Source: Actinoplanes sp. NBC_00393
GTDB taxonomy: Bacteria; Actinomycetota; Actinomycetes; Mycobacteriales; Micromonosporaceae
Length of the DNA: 64,000 nucleotides
Direction of reading: 5' to 3'
Assembly: GCF_036053395.1 (NCBI RefSeq)
Contig: NZ_CP107942.1
Location: 2,880,501 to 2,944,500, forward strand
Below the pieces are notes generated by a model, which searched no databases, was not told the DNA's origin, and saw only the letters and a list, made by a program, of their open reading frames with translations. Of this stretch, positions 38,029-47,213 are shown piece after piece (position 1 is the first letter of the stretch; the number at the start of each line of letters is the position of its first letter). The position numbers and the translations under genes were made by a program.

Positions 38029-38859
38029 ATGCCGAACGATTTCAACACCCCCGTCATCGAGGAGTTCCGCGCCAACCAGGGAAAGGTCGGCGGGATGTTC
38101 GAGGGGGCCCGCCTGCTGCTTCTGACGACGACCGGCGCCCGGTCGGGGCGGCCCCATACTGTGCCGCTCGGATATCTGCCCGATGGCGGGGAGCGGATGC
38201 TCGTGATCGGCTCGGCCGGTGGGTCGCCGCGGAATCCGGCCTGGGTGCACAACCTGCGCGCCAACCCGGTGGCGACCGTCGAGGACGGCACCTTCACGTA
38301 CGAGGTGACGGCCACCCTGCTGGCCGGCGCCGAACGTGATGCAGTGTTCGCGCGGGCGGTCGAGCAGGATCCGGGCTGGGCGGAGTATGAGCGCTCGTCC
38401 GGCCGTACGCTGCCGGTGTTTGCCCTGACGGTGGTCCCCGGACCGCCGCGCACCGATGCTGCTACGCCGGGTGGCATGTTGCAGTTGGTGCATGACGCGT
38501 TCCGGCGTGAGCTGGCGCTGATCCGGGCGGAGGTGGCCGGTTCGGGTGCGGTGCTGGGGGCGCAGTTGCGGATCAACTGCCTGAGTCTGTGTGCCGGGCT
38601 GCATGGTCATCATGTGCGTGAGGACGAGGGCATGTTCCCGGGGGTGGAGCATCTGCGCCCGGATCTGGCGCCGGTGATTCAACAGTTGCGGGCCGAGCAC
38701 GAGATCATCGCGGGTCTGCTCGAGCAGTTGCGCAAGGTGCTGGACGAGCCGGGCCTGCAGAAGGAACAGCTCGCCGGTGAGGTGGATCGGCTCATCGGCG
38801 AGCTGGAAGCGCACCTGGATCACGAAGAGACGGCGTTGATCCCGGTGTTGAACGGCTAG
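38029..38859 (+). CDS. fusion of deazaflavin-dependent nitroreductase and hemerythrin-like domain
   Basis: A 276-residue two-domain protein. Residues about 1-140 match the deazaflavin (F420)-dependent nitroreductase family: LLLLTTTGARSGRPHTVPLG, NPAWVHNLRANPVATVE and WAEYERSSGRTLPVF. Residues about 150-276 form a hemerythrin-type four-helix bundle with His/Glu ligands in LHGHHVREDEGMFPG, LRAEHEIIAGLL and LEAHLDHEETALIP. The pairing suggests an oxygen- or iron-linked F420 redox function; this is inference. ATG 38029 is preceded by AGAAAGGTGAGA; ATG 38013 is an alternative. Confidence 0.9.
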   Translation: MPNDFNTPVIEEFRANQGKVGGMFEGARLLLLTTTGARSGRPHTVPLGYLPDGGERMLVIGSAGGSPRNPAWVHNLRANPVATVEDGTFTYEVTATLLAGAERDAVFARAVEQDPGWAEYERSSGRTLPVFALTVVPGPPRTDAATPGGMLQLVHDAFRRELALIRAEVAGSGAVLGAQLRINCLSLCAGLHGHHVREDEGMFPGVEHLRPDLAPVIQQLRAEHEIIAGLLEQLRKVLDEPGLQKEQLAGEVDRLIGELEAHLDHEETALIPVLNG

Positions 38860-39288
38860 CCGGCGGCGGGGACGGGGGACGGTTCCGGGAGGGACCGTGC
38901 CCCGTGCCGGGCAACCAGGTCGGCGTAGGTGAGGCCCAGCACGCTCCAGAGGACCACCTGGGTGCCGAGTGAGGAGACCCGGAAGTCCCACAGCAGGGTT
39001 GCCGGGAACGTGGCGGGCACCTCGTCGAAGGTGGGCAGCAGCAGGTAGGCGGCGGTGACCTCGACCAGGAAGCCGATCGTGGCGGCAGCGCGGCGCCATT
39101 CGGCGGTTTGGGTGCGGGCGGCCAGGACGGCGGCACAGACCGCGACCAGGCCGAGCACGACGACCGCGAGGTAGGCGATGATGTGCAGGCGGCGTCGGTG
39201 TGCGGTTCCCCGGCGAAGTAGGCGAAGCCGCCGGCGATCAGGCCGGCAGCAGTCCGGTGAGCAGCAGTCGGCGGTAGGTCAGTGGCAC
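38856..39288 (-). pseudogene. cbtA: cobalt transporter subunit CbtA, two frameshifts
   Basis: The six-helix CbtA membrane protein is recognisable in three frames: RRLLLTGLL at the start, LIAGGFAYFAGEPHTDAA in the middle, and GLVAVCAAVLAARTQTAEWR onward to the stop. Joining them needs one added base near 39247 (CTGCT[G]GCCGG) and one near 39190 (GCCGC[C]CTG). Both are in G/C runs, so either the gene is decayed or the assembly has homopolymer errors. The start GTG 39288 overlaps cbtB. Expression would be under the riboswitch upstream. Confidence 0.75.
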
Positions 39289-39473
39289 GGGACCCCGAGC
39301 AGGTGGCGGCCGTCGTGCATGAGCTCGTGCAGGAACGTCCCGCTCTGGGAGAGGGCGCCCTGGTCGAAGGCGACCAGGTAGGCGAGCAGCAGCATGAGGC
39401 CGGTGACACCGGCGGCGGTGGCGAGGAGCCTGAGGGAGACTGCCGGAACGGCGAGAGACTGTGCCTTGGGCAC
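39279..39473 (-). CDS. cbtB: cobalt transporter subunit CbtB
   Basis: A 64-residue single-pass membrane protein starting with GTG 39473. One helix (LLATAAGVTGLMLLLAYLVA) is followed by the His-rich C-terminal signature HELMHDGRHLLGVPCH, typical of CbtB and thought to bind cobalt. It partners with CbtA in cobalt import for cobalamin synthesis. AGGAGG precedes the start by about 10 bases. A cobalamin riboswitch lies just upstream on the same strand. Confidence 0.92.
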   Translation of the reverse strand: MPKAQSLAVPAVSLRLLATAAGVTGLMLLLAYLVAFDQGALSQSGTFLHELMHDGRHLLGVPCH

Positions 39474-39519
39474 GGTGGAATCAACCTCCTGCGGGATGAC
39501 GCGTCCCGATCGTTGGGGC

Positions 39520-39640
39520 CTGCTGCGCGTGAGTGTCCTGACTCACCGGCCCCGCGAAGGGCTGGTTCACAGTGGCGCGACCGCACCGGATTTTCACCGG
39601 TTTCCCTCACGTCGCCGCAGATTTCGTGCCCTCAACCTAG
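39520..39640 (-). ncRNA. cobalamin (adenosylcobalamin) riboswitch
   Basis: Reading the minus strand: GAGGGAAACCGGTGAAAATC, then GCCACTGTGA, then the B12-box AGTCAGGACAC. These are the conserved cores of the cobalamin riboswitch in the right order and spacing. It should lower cbtB-cbtA expression when cobalamin is plentiful. Exact ends are approximate. Confidence 0.93.
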
Positions 39641-39702
39641 CTGCGGGGGGCGTACAGGCACAACCGTGGCGGGTAGCATCCTGGCCGATCATTGGGGGTC
39701 CG

Positions 39703-40911
39703 GTGGCGGTGGTGCGGGCGGGGCTTGCGGTGGCGCTGCTGCTGGCCGTGCCGGCGCCGGCGGCTGCCGCGCCGGGCTGCGCTCCGCCGTCGGGTCCGGT
39801 TGCGGTGGGCACGCCGTTGGAGATTGCGGCGTACGCGCCACAGCGCCTGGCCCCTTTGGCGACCGGGGCCGGGGTGCGGGTCGCGGTGCTCGACTCCGGG
39901 GTGGATGCCCGGCATCCGCAGTTGCGGGGCCGGGTCGCGGCGGGCCGTGACCTGCTGCGCAGGGATTCCGACGGGCGTCGTGACTGTGTCGGTCACGGCA
40001 CCGGGGTGGCGAGTGTGATCGCTGCGGTGCCGGCGGCCGGTACGGGTTTTCGTGGGCTGGCGCCGGGCGCGACGATCGTGCCGGTGCGGGTCAGTGAGCA
40101 GTCGGAGCTCGGTGGCCGGGCGGTCGGTGCGCGGGGTAGTGCGGCGCAGTTCGCGGCGGCGATCAGCTGGGCGGCCCGGCACGCTCAGGTGATCAACATT
40201 TCGCTGGTGATGACCGAGGACGATGTGCGGGTGCGGCGGGCGGTGGCGGCCGCGGTGAAGGCCGGTGTGATCGTGGTGGCGGCGGCCGGGAACGCCGGGC
40301 GGGCGCAGGACGGGAACCCGGTGCCGTTTCCGGCTTCCTATCCGGGGGTGATCGGGGTGGGCGCGGTTCGGGCCGATGGTGTCCGGGCGGAGTATTCGCA
40401 GCGTGGCCCGTACGTTGATGTGGTTGCGTTCGGTGATGGGGTGACGGTGGCTGCTGCCGGGCGGGGTCACCGGACCGGGCAGGGCACCAGTTATGCGGTG
40501 CCGTATGTGGCGGCGACGGTGGCGTTGCTCAAGCAGCGGTTCCCGAAGGCGGGGGCGGCGGAGATCACCCGGCGGTTGCTGGCGTCGGCGGATCCGGCGC
40601 CGACCGAGTCCCGCGACGAGTACGGGCATGGCCTGCTGAACCCGTATCGGGCGCTGACCGAGGCGCTGCCCGGTGCGGGGACGGCGCTGGCGGAGGCTGG
40701 GCCGGCGCCGCAGCCGACGGTGGACGCTGTCGCGGTGGCGCAGCGGCGTGGTGCTGCCCGGGATCGCGCGTTCTGGTTCGCCGCGGCGGTGCTGGGCCTG
40801 CTCGCGGTCGGCGGCGCGGCCGCCGCCGCAATCAGCCGTGCCCGACGTCCGGCATCTCAGGCCCCGGCATCGGAGACCCCGGCGTCCGAGGGCCCGGCCG
40901 CGGAGGCTTGA
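39703..40911 (+). CDS. mycosin-like S8 serine protease
   Basis: A 402-residue exported subtilisin-family protease. Signal peptide (RAGLAVALLLAVPAPAAAAP), catalytic Asp in VAVLDSGVDARHP, His in GHGTGVASVIAA, oxyanion Asn in AAAGNAGRAQDG, Ser in GQGTSYAVPYVAATV, and a C-terminal membrane anchor (FAAAVLGLLAVGGAAAAA). This layout is that of MycP proteases linked to type VII secretion, but no esx/ecc genes are in the window. GTG 39703 is preceded by TTGGGGGTCC. The C-terminal tail has repeated Ala-Ser-Glu-Pro. Confidence 0.88.
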   Translation: MAVVRAGLAVALLLAVPAPAAAAPGCAPPSGPVAVGTPLEIAAYAPQRLAPLATGAGVRVAVLDSGVDARHPQLRGRVAAGRDLLRRDSDGRRDCVGHGTGVASVIAAVPAAGTGFRGLAPGATIVPVRVSEQSELGGRAVGARGSAAQFAAAISWAARHAQVINISLVMTEDDVRVRRAVAAAVKAGVIVVAAAGNAGRAQDGNPVPFPASYPGVIGVGAVRADGVRAEYSQRGPYVDVVAFGDGVTVAAAGRGHRTGQGTSYAVPYVAATVALLKQRFPKAGAAEITRRLLASADPAPTESRDEYGHGLLNPYRALTEALPGAGTALAEAGPAPQPTVDAVAVAQRRGAARDRAFWFAAAVLGLLAVGGAAAAAISRARRPASQAPASETPASEGPAAEA

Positions 40912-40941
40912 TCGCCGAGGTCCCGCCCTTATGATCTTGCG

Positions 40942-41966
40942 ATGTTCGCCCGCCTGCTCCGTCGTGAGCCCGCCGCACCGGCCGGCCCGCAAGCGCCGCC
41001 GTTCGACCATCACCCCGCTCTCGACGACCACGCGCTGCGCGACGCCCTGACCCGGGTGGGCTTCGGCGACTGGCAGGCGGCCCGCGACGTGGTGGCCGCT
41101 TCCGGCACGGACTGGGAGCTGCGCGGCCGCCGGATCACCCTGCTGGCCGGCGAGGCCGTCGCGAACGACGCCTGGCTCTACCAGTGGTTGCGGACCGACG
41201 CCGACGACCCGGCCGCCGTGCTGATCCAGGCCGCCATGCTCAACGGCCGGGCCGGCGAGGCCCGCGGTTCGCCCCGGCGAATCAGACCAGCGCCGAGCAG
41301 TTCCAGGCCTTCGCCGCCCTGTCCGACGCCGCCGCGCAGGTGAGCCGCCGGGCGATCGCCCTGGCCGGCCCGTATGACCCGGCGCCGTTCGTGGAGCTGC
41401 TGGATGCGATGTTCGCCGACGGCCGGGCCCGGGTGCAGAGCCGGGAGTTCCACGATGTGCTCGCGGAGGCCCGCCGCCGGGACCCGTTCAACTTCGACCT
41501 GAACGTCACCCTGGTCAGCCTGTACTGCCAGAAGTGGTTCGGCTCGCACGAGCAGATGTTCGCGGTGGCCCGCGAGGTGTCGGCGGCGGCTCCGGCCGGC
41601 GCGACCGCGGTGATGATGCCGTTCCTGGCCCATTTCGAGTACGCGATGCGCGAGTTCAGCTGGAACCGGGCGGACGCGCAGAGCCTCGCCGACGTCGCCA
41701 TGTACTTCCAGCGGCCGCAGGTGCAGGCCGAGTTGGACGCGTGTACGGCGAAGTGGCGGGTCGGCCCGAAGGGTCCCGGGCGGCCGATGACGATGCGCAA
41801 CTGGCTGGCGTTGTACTACTTCCTGGCGAATCGGCGGCCGGAGGCGCGGGCGGTGTTCGCCGAGATCGGCCCGTTCGCGGGTGGCACCCTGGCGTGGGAG
41901 TACTTCCTCGGCCCGGCGGAGAGCGCTGTCGCGCTCGCCTGGCGGCTGTGTCACCGGCCGGAATGA
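40942..41966 (+). pseudogene. hypothetical protein gene with one frameshift
   Basis: Two adjacent frames form one protein of about 340 residues: 40942-about 41270 (MFARLLRREPAAPAG... LNGRAGEARGS) and about 41272-41966 (ANQTSAEQFQAF... WRLCHRPE). Adding one base in TTCG[G]CCCCGG near 41272 restores continuity. The protein is helical and resembles DUF4034-type or TPR-like proteins (DPFNFDLNVTLVSLYCQKWF); function unknown. Whether the shift is real or an assembly error cannot be told. Confidence 0.7.
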
Positions 41967-42019
41967 GAACCCGGCGGGCCGAAGATCAACAGGCTGGGCG
42001 GCCGGGGCATAATGCCGCG

Positions 42020-42505
42020 GTGACCAGCACCGAACCCGGCCGTGACCGGCGGCCCGCTCCCGGCCGGGACGCGATCGATGCCGCGCTCGGCCGTCTCTAC
42101 CCGGGCGCGCAGGCGCGGCATGTCACGTTCGCCGCGTCGGCGGAGCCGGGCAGCATCCTGCACGGCTGTGCCGCGTATCCGGCGGACGGGCATTGGCATT
42201 ACGTGACGTACGGGTTGAGCGAGCTGTACGACAAGTCGGAGGACGACGACCCGGAGTGGTCGGGCTGGGGTTTCGAGTTGACGTTCCGGCTCGAGCGCGG
42301 CGCCGGCGAGCAGGAGGCGCCGCAGTGGCCGTTCGCGTTGCTGCACCGGGCGGCGACGTTCGTGAACCACCGCGGGACGCTGCTCGACGAGGGTGACTCG
42401 ATCGATGTGGATCCGGTGCTGGTGTTCGCCCGGGATCCGCTGCTCGGTGAGATCGCCACCCCGCACGGGCGGGTGGTGTTCCTGCAGGCGCGGGTCAGCG
42501 GTTGA
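42020..42505 (+). CDS. suppressor-of-fused (SUFU) domain protein
   Basis: A 161-residue protein starting with GTG 42020. The SUFU-domain pattern is clear: YVTYGLSELYDKSEDDDPEW, SGWGFELTFRL and WPFALLHRAATFVNHRG. Bacterial SUFU proteins are often immunity proteins in toxin systems, but no toxin gene is adjacent here. It overlaps the end of the convergent permease gene by 11 bp. Confidence 0.9.
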   Translation: MTSTEPGRDRRPAPGRDAIDAALGRLYPGAQARHVTFAASAEPGSILHGCAAYPADGHWHYVTYGLSELYDKSEDDDPEWSGWGFELTFRLERGAGEQEAPQWPFALLHRAATFVNHRGTLLDEGDSIDVDPVLVFARDPLLGEIATPHGRVVFLQARVSG

Positions 42506-43895
42506 GCAGGGAGTGTCTGCGCCCGTAGAACCAGTAGATGACGCCGCCGATCAGGAACCAGATCGCGAACCGCAGCCAGGTCACCGGGGCCAGGAACGTG
42601 ATCAGCCACAGTGAGAACACGATGCCGACGATCGGGACGACCGGCATGCCCGGCACCTTGAAGGTGCGCGGCAGGTCGGGCCGGCGGTAGCGCAGCACGA
42701 TCACGGCGACGCAGACCACGACGAAGGCGAGCAGGATGCCGATGTTGGTCAGTTCGGCGGCCTCGCGGATCGGCAGGAACCCGGCGATCACGGCGGAGGC
42801 GACACCGGCGATCCAGGTGACCCGGGTCGGGACGCGGCGTTCGGGGTGCAGTTTGGCGAACCACTGCGGGAGCAGGCCGTCGCGGCTCATCGCGTACCAG
42901 ACCCGGGTGACGCCGAGCAGGAACGTGAACATGACGGTGAGGATGCCGATGATCGCGCCGACGGCGATGACGTCGGCGAGCCCGGAAAGGCCGACTGCGG
43001 CGAACGCGGAGGAGAACCCGCTCTCCGGGTCGATGTCCTGGTAGTTCTGCATGCCGGTGAGCACGAGGGTGGCCAGCACGTACAGGATCATCGAGATGAT
43101 CAGTGAGTAGACGATGGCTTTCGGCATGTGCCGGCGGGCGTCGTGGGATTCTTCGGCGGCGGTGCTCATCGCGTCGTAGCCGAACACGGCGAAGAACACG
43201 GTCGCGGCGCCGGTGATCGCCCCGCTGATGCCGAACGGGAAGAACGGGCTGTAGTTGGCGGTGTCGATGTAGAACACGCCGACGCCGATGACGAGCAGCA
43301 CCACCGCCACCTTGATCGCCACGACGATGGTCTCGAAGCGGGCGGCGGTGCGGATGCCCTGGTTCAGCAGGTAGGCGATGAACAGGCACAGGATGACGGC
43401 GAACAGGTCGACGACGTGCCCGTCGCCGGTGCCGGGGGCGCCGAGCATCCAGGCCGGCAGGTCGGCGCCGAGCTCGCCCATCAGGAAGTTGAAGTAGCCG
43501 GAGATGCCGATGGCGACGACCGCGACGATCGCCGTGTACTCCAGCAGCAGGTCCCAGCCGATGAACCAGCCGACGACCTCGCCGAGCACCGCGTAGCCGT
43601 ACGTGTAGGCGGAGCCGGCTTTCGGGATCAGCCCGGCGAACTCGGCGTACGACAGGGCGGCGGCCGCGCTGGCGATCCCGGCGAGCAGGAAGGAGATCAG
43701 CACTGCGGGGCCGGCGGTTTCGTGGGCGACGGCGCCGGCCAGCGCGAAGATGCCGGCGCCGATGATGCCGCCGACCCCGATCGCGGTGAGCTGCCACAGC
43801 CCGAGGCTGCGGGTCAGCCCGGTCTCCCGGTCGTCGACGATCTCGTCGACCGGCTTGCGCCGGAAGATCCCGGTTCCGCGTTCCAGTTCACTCAC
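42495..43895 (-). CDS. cationic-amino-acid-type APC permease
   Basis: A 466-residue transporter with about 12 helices. The GTG at 43895 is chosen because GGAGGTTGCG precedes it; an upstream frame adds 19 residues. The signature GVGGIIGAGIFALAGAVAHE and ALSYAEFAGLIPKAGSAYTY, plus FFAVFGYDAMSTAAEE, place it in the YfnA/CAT group of amino acid permeases. Monocistronic; substrate not predictable beyond amino acids. Confidence 0.92.
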   Translation of the reverse strand: MSELERGTGIFRRKPVDEIVDDRETGLTRSLGLWQLTAIGVGGIIGAGIFALAGAVAHETAGPAVLISFLLAGIASAAAALSYAEFAGLIPKAGSAYTYGYAVLGEVVGWFIGWDLLLEYTAIVAVVAIGISGYFNFLMGELGADLPAWMLGAPGTGDGHVVDLFAVILCLFIAYLLNQGIRTAARFETIVVAIKVAVVLLVIGVGVFYIDTANYSPFFPFGISGAITGAATVFFAVFGYDAMSTAAEESHDARRHMPKAIVYSLIISMILYVLATLVLTGMQNYQDIDPESGFSSAFAAVGLSGLADVIAVGAIIGILTVMFTFLLGVTRVWYAMSRDGLLPQWFAKLHPERRVPTRVTWIAGVASAVIAGFLPIREAAELTNIGILLAFVVVCVAVIVLRYRRPDLPRTFKVPGMPVVPIVGIVFSLWLITFLAPVTWLRFAIWFLIGGVIYWFYGRRHSLLNR

Positions 43896-43961
43896 CGCAA
43901 CCTCCTGCCGCAGTACGCGCGGCCCAGCCCGTGCCGGGGCCGGGCCGCACACACCGGAGTA

Positions 43962-45707
43962 TCACGTCCCGGTCGTGATCGCATCCAGGGACACGAATGC
44001 GATACCCGGGTTGGGCAGCTGCAGGACGATGTCCTCGCCCGGTTCGGCCACCCACGACGGCTGTGCTTCGTCGAGCCGGTCGGCGGCGGCGAGCTGCTCC
44101 CACTGCGCCGGCGTGGGCCAGTCACCGCCGTCCCAGGCGCCGGCCGGGTTGCCGTGGGAAGCGTCGACGCGCCATACCCGTACCCGATGCGGGGTTTGAT
44201 GGGGTGTGCGCAGCCGGACCCGGCGTGCGAGGGCCGGATCCCCGGCGGCCTTGCCGTGATCGAGGGTGGCGTTCCACAGCAGCACCGCCAGCCCGGTCGG
44301 CGTGCGCGACGCCCACGCCTCGACGAGGCTGTCGGCGCCGTCGCCGGTCAGCGTGACCGGCAGTTCCGTCTCGCCGAGCCGCTGCGCCAGGGCGAGCGCC
44401 CAGAATTTGGGTTTGGCCAGGTTGCCGACGGTGAGCAGCCCGAATCCGCCGTGCCACAGCCGTTGCGGGCGGCCGAGTTCCTCGAAGTGGTCGGAGACCA
44501 CCCACGGGGCGAGCGCGTCGATGCGCCCGGCCGCCGAGCGCATCCCTTTGAGCAGGAACGCGGCGGCGAACACGGTGTCGTTGATGGCGCTGCCGTGGGT
44601 GGCGGTCACTCCCCATTCGGTCCACCACAGCGGCCGCCCACCGGCGAGCGGGCGCAGATCGAGTGGCACGGTGCCGTAGACGTGGGTGGACAGGAAGTCG
44701 ACCGGCGCGTCGACGCGCAGTTGCTCGTCGACCCAGCCGACCGCCGCGGTGGACGGCCCACCGACCCGCAGCGCCGGGTCGACGGCTTTGATGGCGGCGG
44801 CGGTGACCTCGTAGAGCCGCCAGTACTCGGCCGGGGTGCCGGACCAGAACACCGACAGGTTCGGCTCGTTCCACACCTCGAACGCCCACTGCCGGACCTC
44901 GACCGCCCCGTACCGGTCGATGAGGTGTTCGGCGAGGTCGCGGATCAGGGCGGCCCACCGGTCCCAGTCCTTCGGCGGCGAGATGATCCCCTGGTAGGCG
45001 AAGACCGTGCGGTCCGGGTCGGCGGCCAGGTCGGCCGGCATGAACCCGAGTTCGACGACCGGGCGCATCCCGAGTTCCAGGACCTGGTCGTAGATGCGGT
45101 CGATGTCGTCGAAGTCGCAGCCGAGGATGTGGTGGGCGCGGACGGTGCGTACGCCGATGTCGTCGTGGACGCGGCGCAGCGCCTCGCGCAGTTCGGCGCC
45201 GATCGGCCGGCCGCCGGTGGTGTCGGCCGACAGCAGGTGGCTGAGGTGTTCGGCGCCGACCATGGCCTGCCAGATCCGGTGCAGCGGCCGGCCCTCGGCG
45301 CCGACCTTGACGAGGACGTCGGGGTCGGGGGTCCACGGGGACGGGGACGCCGGGTCGGACAGCGGGCCGAGCGCGGTGACGGTCTGCAGGGCGGCGACGG
45401 CGTACCAGCCGCCGCGGCCGTCGGTGGTGTCAGCGTACGGGCCGTGCGGCACGGCGAGGACGTCGCCGCCGCCGTGGTCGACGACGGTGAACGGCCCTTC
45501 CGGGCTGTCGGAGCGGTGCACTGCGTAGCCGATGGCGCCGGGCACCGGGTCCCAGGCGACGGTGACCTGCCCGCGGCCGACTTCGACGGTGACGGTACGC
45601 GGCGCGGGCAGGTCGGCGGTCTGCGGTTCGCCCGCCTGACGGTCCTGGGCGCCGCCGCCGCCCATCAGCTGCGCCCACTGGTCGCGGGCGTGGTCGGCGG
45701 CGGTCAC
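43962..45707 (-). CDS. GH39-like glycoside hydrolase (beta-xylosidase type)
   Basis: A 581-residue protein, last in a six-gene operon; GTG 45707 overlaps the preceding stop. An N-terminal fibronectin-III-like segment (about 25-105; VTVAWDPVPGAIGYAVHR) precedes a TIM-barrel with the acid/base Glu in FEVWNEPNLSVFW and a likely nucleophile Glu in PLWWTEWGVTAT, as in GH39 beta-xylosidases. A C-terminal beta-domain follows. No signal peptide is visible, so it likely acts in the cytoplasm on imported oligosaccharides. Confidence 0.85.
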   Translation of the reverse strand: MTAADHARDQWAQLMGGGGAQDRQAGEPQTADLPAPRTVTVEVGRGQVTVAWDPVPGAIGYAVHRSDSPEGPFTVVDHGGGDVLAVPHGPYADTTDGRGGWYAVAALQTVTALGPLSDPASPSPWTPDPDVLVKVGAEGRPLHRIWQAMVGAEHLSHLLSADTTGGRPIGAELREALRRVHDDIGVRTVRAHHILGCDFDDIDRIYDQVLELGMRPVVELGFMPADLAADPDRTVFAYQGIISPPKDWDRWAALIRDLAEHLIDRYGAVEVRQWAFEVWNEPNLSVFWSGTPAEYWRLYEVTAAAIKAVDPALRVGGPSTAAVGWVDEQLRVDAPVDFLSTHVYGTVPLDLRPLAGGRPLWWTEWGVTATHGSAINDTVFAAAFLLKGMRSAAGRIDALAPWVVSDHFEELGRPQRLWHGGFGLLTVGNLAKPKFWALALAQRLGETELPVTLTGDGADSLVEAWASRTPTGLAVLLWNATLDHGKAAGDPALARRVRLRTPHQTPHRVRVWRVDASHGNPAGAWDGGDWPTPAQWEQLAAADRLDEAQPSWVAEPGEDIVLQLPNPGIAFVSLDAITTGT

Positions 45708-47203
45708 GACTGGCCCCGCAGCTGCGGCAGCGGCTGCCCGGCCGGGATGTTGAACGTCTCGCGGGCCAGCAGCGGCCGCACCGCCCGTTCGAAGTCGCGG
45801 GTGACGAATGCCCGTTTGAGCAGGTCCCGGCCGAGGTGGTTGCCGAGCGCGCCCATGATCATGGCTTGGTCGAGGGACAGGTAGCGGCGGGCGACCGTGC
45901 CGGAGCCGACGGCGATGGCGTCGTAGAAGCCGCCCGGCCCGTACGCGCCGAGGGTTTCCAGGTGGGCCAGGTTGGTGCGGACCGGGCCGGGCGCGTACGG
46001 CAGCGCGAGGAACGCCGCGTGCGGGGTGACCACCCCGTCGCCGTAGTCCGGTGCGGGCCCGGCGGGCCGGCACCCTTCGAACCCGGCGTCGTACTTGGAC
46101 GCCTCGACGTCCGACGGGTAGCCGTCGGTGTCCATGCCCATCGCGTCCACGCCGTAGACGGCGTACCCGCCGGCCGGGTTCGACGCCGGCGAGAACCCCC
46201 ACGCCCCGTAGCGGGCGTCGTTCAGCCCGTGCTCGATCTGCGCGGCCACCGTCGCCGGATGGTTACGCCCCCACGACTTGGGCCCCCACTGCGCTTCCGG
46301 GACGAACAGGTCCGGCATCAGCGCCTCGAACATGTCCCCGCCCCAGCTCGGCACGAACGTGATCCCGCGGTAGGTGTAGGAGCCCTCGTAGACGCTGCGG
46401 CCCAGGTGGGTGGTGGTGAACCCGGACGGGCGCATCTCCTGCCACGCGTAGTCGCAGTTCTCCGGCAGGGTGCGCATGGTGTCGAAGTAGGCGGTCGGCG
46501 GGATCTGCCCGGCGCCGATGCCCAGGTAGGTGGCGATCCGCGGTTCGGTGACGGTGATGTCGTAGTGGTTGCAGGTGAACCACACCCCGTCCTGCGGCAC
46601 CGAGCAGCCCGGCGGCGCGGTGTCCCAGAACCCGCCGCGGATCAGGCCGCGGGTGCCGATCGGGCTGGTGGCGGCCGGGTTGAAGGAGAACCCGAAATCC
46701 ATGTCGCGCAGGATCGCCTGAGCCTGGCCGCGCAGGGACGGGATGCCGCCGGCGACGACGCGCAGGCCGGCGGCGAGCCAGCCGTTGTCGACGCTGGACA
46801 GGAACGGGGTGACGGTTGACCCGTCCTCCGGCCAGACCGTGACGACCTCGCCGGTGGCCGGGTCGTACCAGTTGTAGAACATGCCGGACTCTTCGTGGTG
46901 GCGCAGCGTGCTCAAGGTGCGCAGGGTCTTTTCCACTCGCCGGGTGGCTTCCGCCGAGGAGATGATCTTCAGATCGCGCGCGACGATGGCTGACCACATG
47001 TAGCCGCCGATGTTGGTCGGCGAGGTGTAAGCACTTGGAGCGGACAAATCGCCCGAGATGTTGTCCGCGACCAGGCCGAGGGGCGACGTCATCGCGGTCA
47101 GGGACTTCCACGTGTCGGCGGCATAACGGCGCAGCGGATCCTGCGCGGCCCCCACCGCGGTGAACGGGATGAGCAGGATCAGGACGGCGAGCAGGCGTTT
47201 CAC
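45704..47203 (-). CDS. exported glucoamylase-like hydrolase (GH144/DUF3131-type)
   Basis: A 499-residue exported enzyme. Signal peptide MKRLLAVLILLIPFTAVGAA. The (alpha/alpha)6-barrel pattern NIGGYMWSAIVARDLKIISS, GMFYNWYDPATGEVVT, SSVDNGWLAAGLRV and FVPSWGGDMFEALMPD match the glucoamylase-like domain found in DUF3131/GH144 enzymes. The reaction could be release of oligosaccharides from beta-glucans; specificity is not predictable. It is within the LacI-controlled operon and would feed the ABC transporter. Confidence 0.75.
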   Translation of the reverse strand: MKRLLAVLILLIPFTAVGAAQDPLRRYAADTWKSLTAMTSPLGLVADNISGDLSAPSAYTSPTNIGGYMWSAIVARDLKIISSAEATRRVEKTLRTLSTLRHHEESGMFYNWYDPATGEVVTVWPEDGSTVTPFLSSVDNGWLAAGLRVVAGGIPSLRGQAQAILRDMDFGFSFNPAATSPIGTRGLIRGGFWDTAPPGCSVPQDGVWFTCNHYDITVTEPRIATYLGIGAGQIPPTAYFDTMRTLPENCDYAWQEMRPSGFTTTHLGRSVYEGSYTYRGITFVPSWGGDMFEALMPDLFVPEAQWGPKSWGRNHPATVAAQIEHGLNDARYGAWGFSPASNPAGGYAVYGVDAMGMDTDGYPSDVEASKYDAGFEGCRPAGPAPDYGDGVVTPHAAFLALPYAPGPVRTNLAHLETLGAYGPGGFYDAIAVGSGTVARRYLSLDQAMIMGALGNHLGRDLLKRAFVTRDFERAVRPLLARETFNIPAGQPLPQLRGQS

Positions 47204-47213
47204 CCAGCACCTC

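Noticed and set aside
40942..41966. Programmed ribosomal frameshift
   Set aside because: No slippery heptamer or downstream structure is apparent; a lost base in a GC run is simpler.
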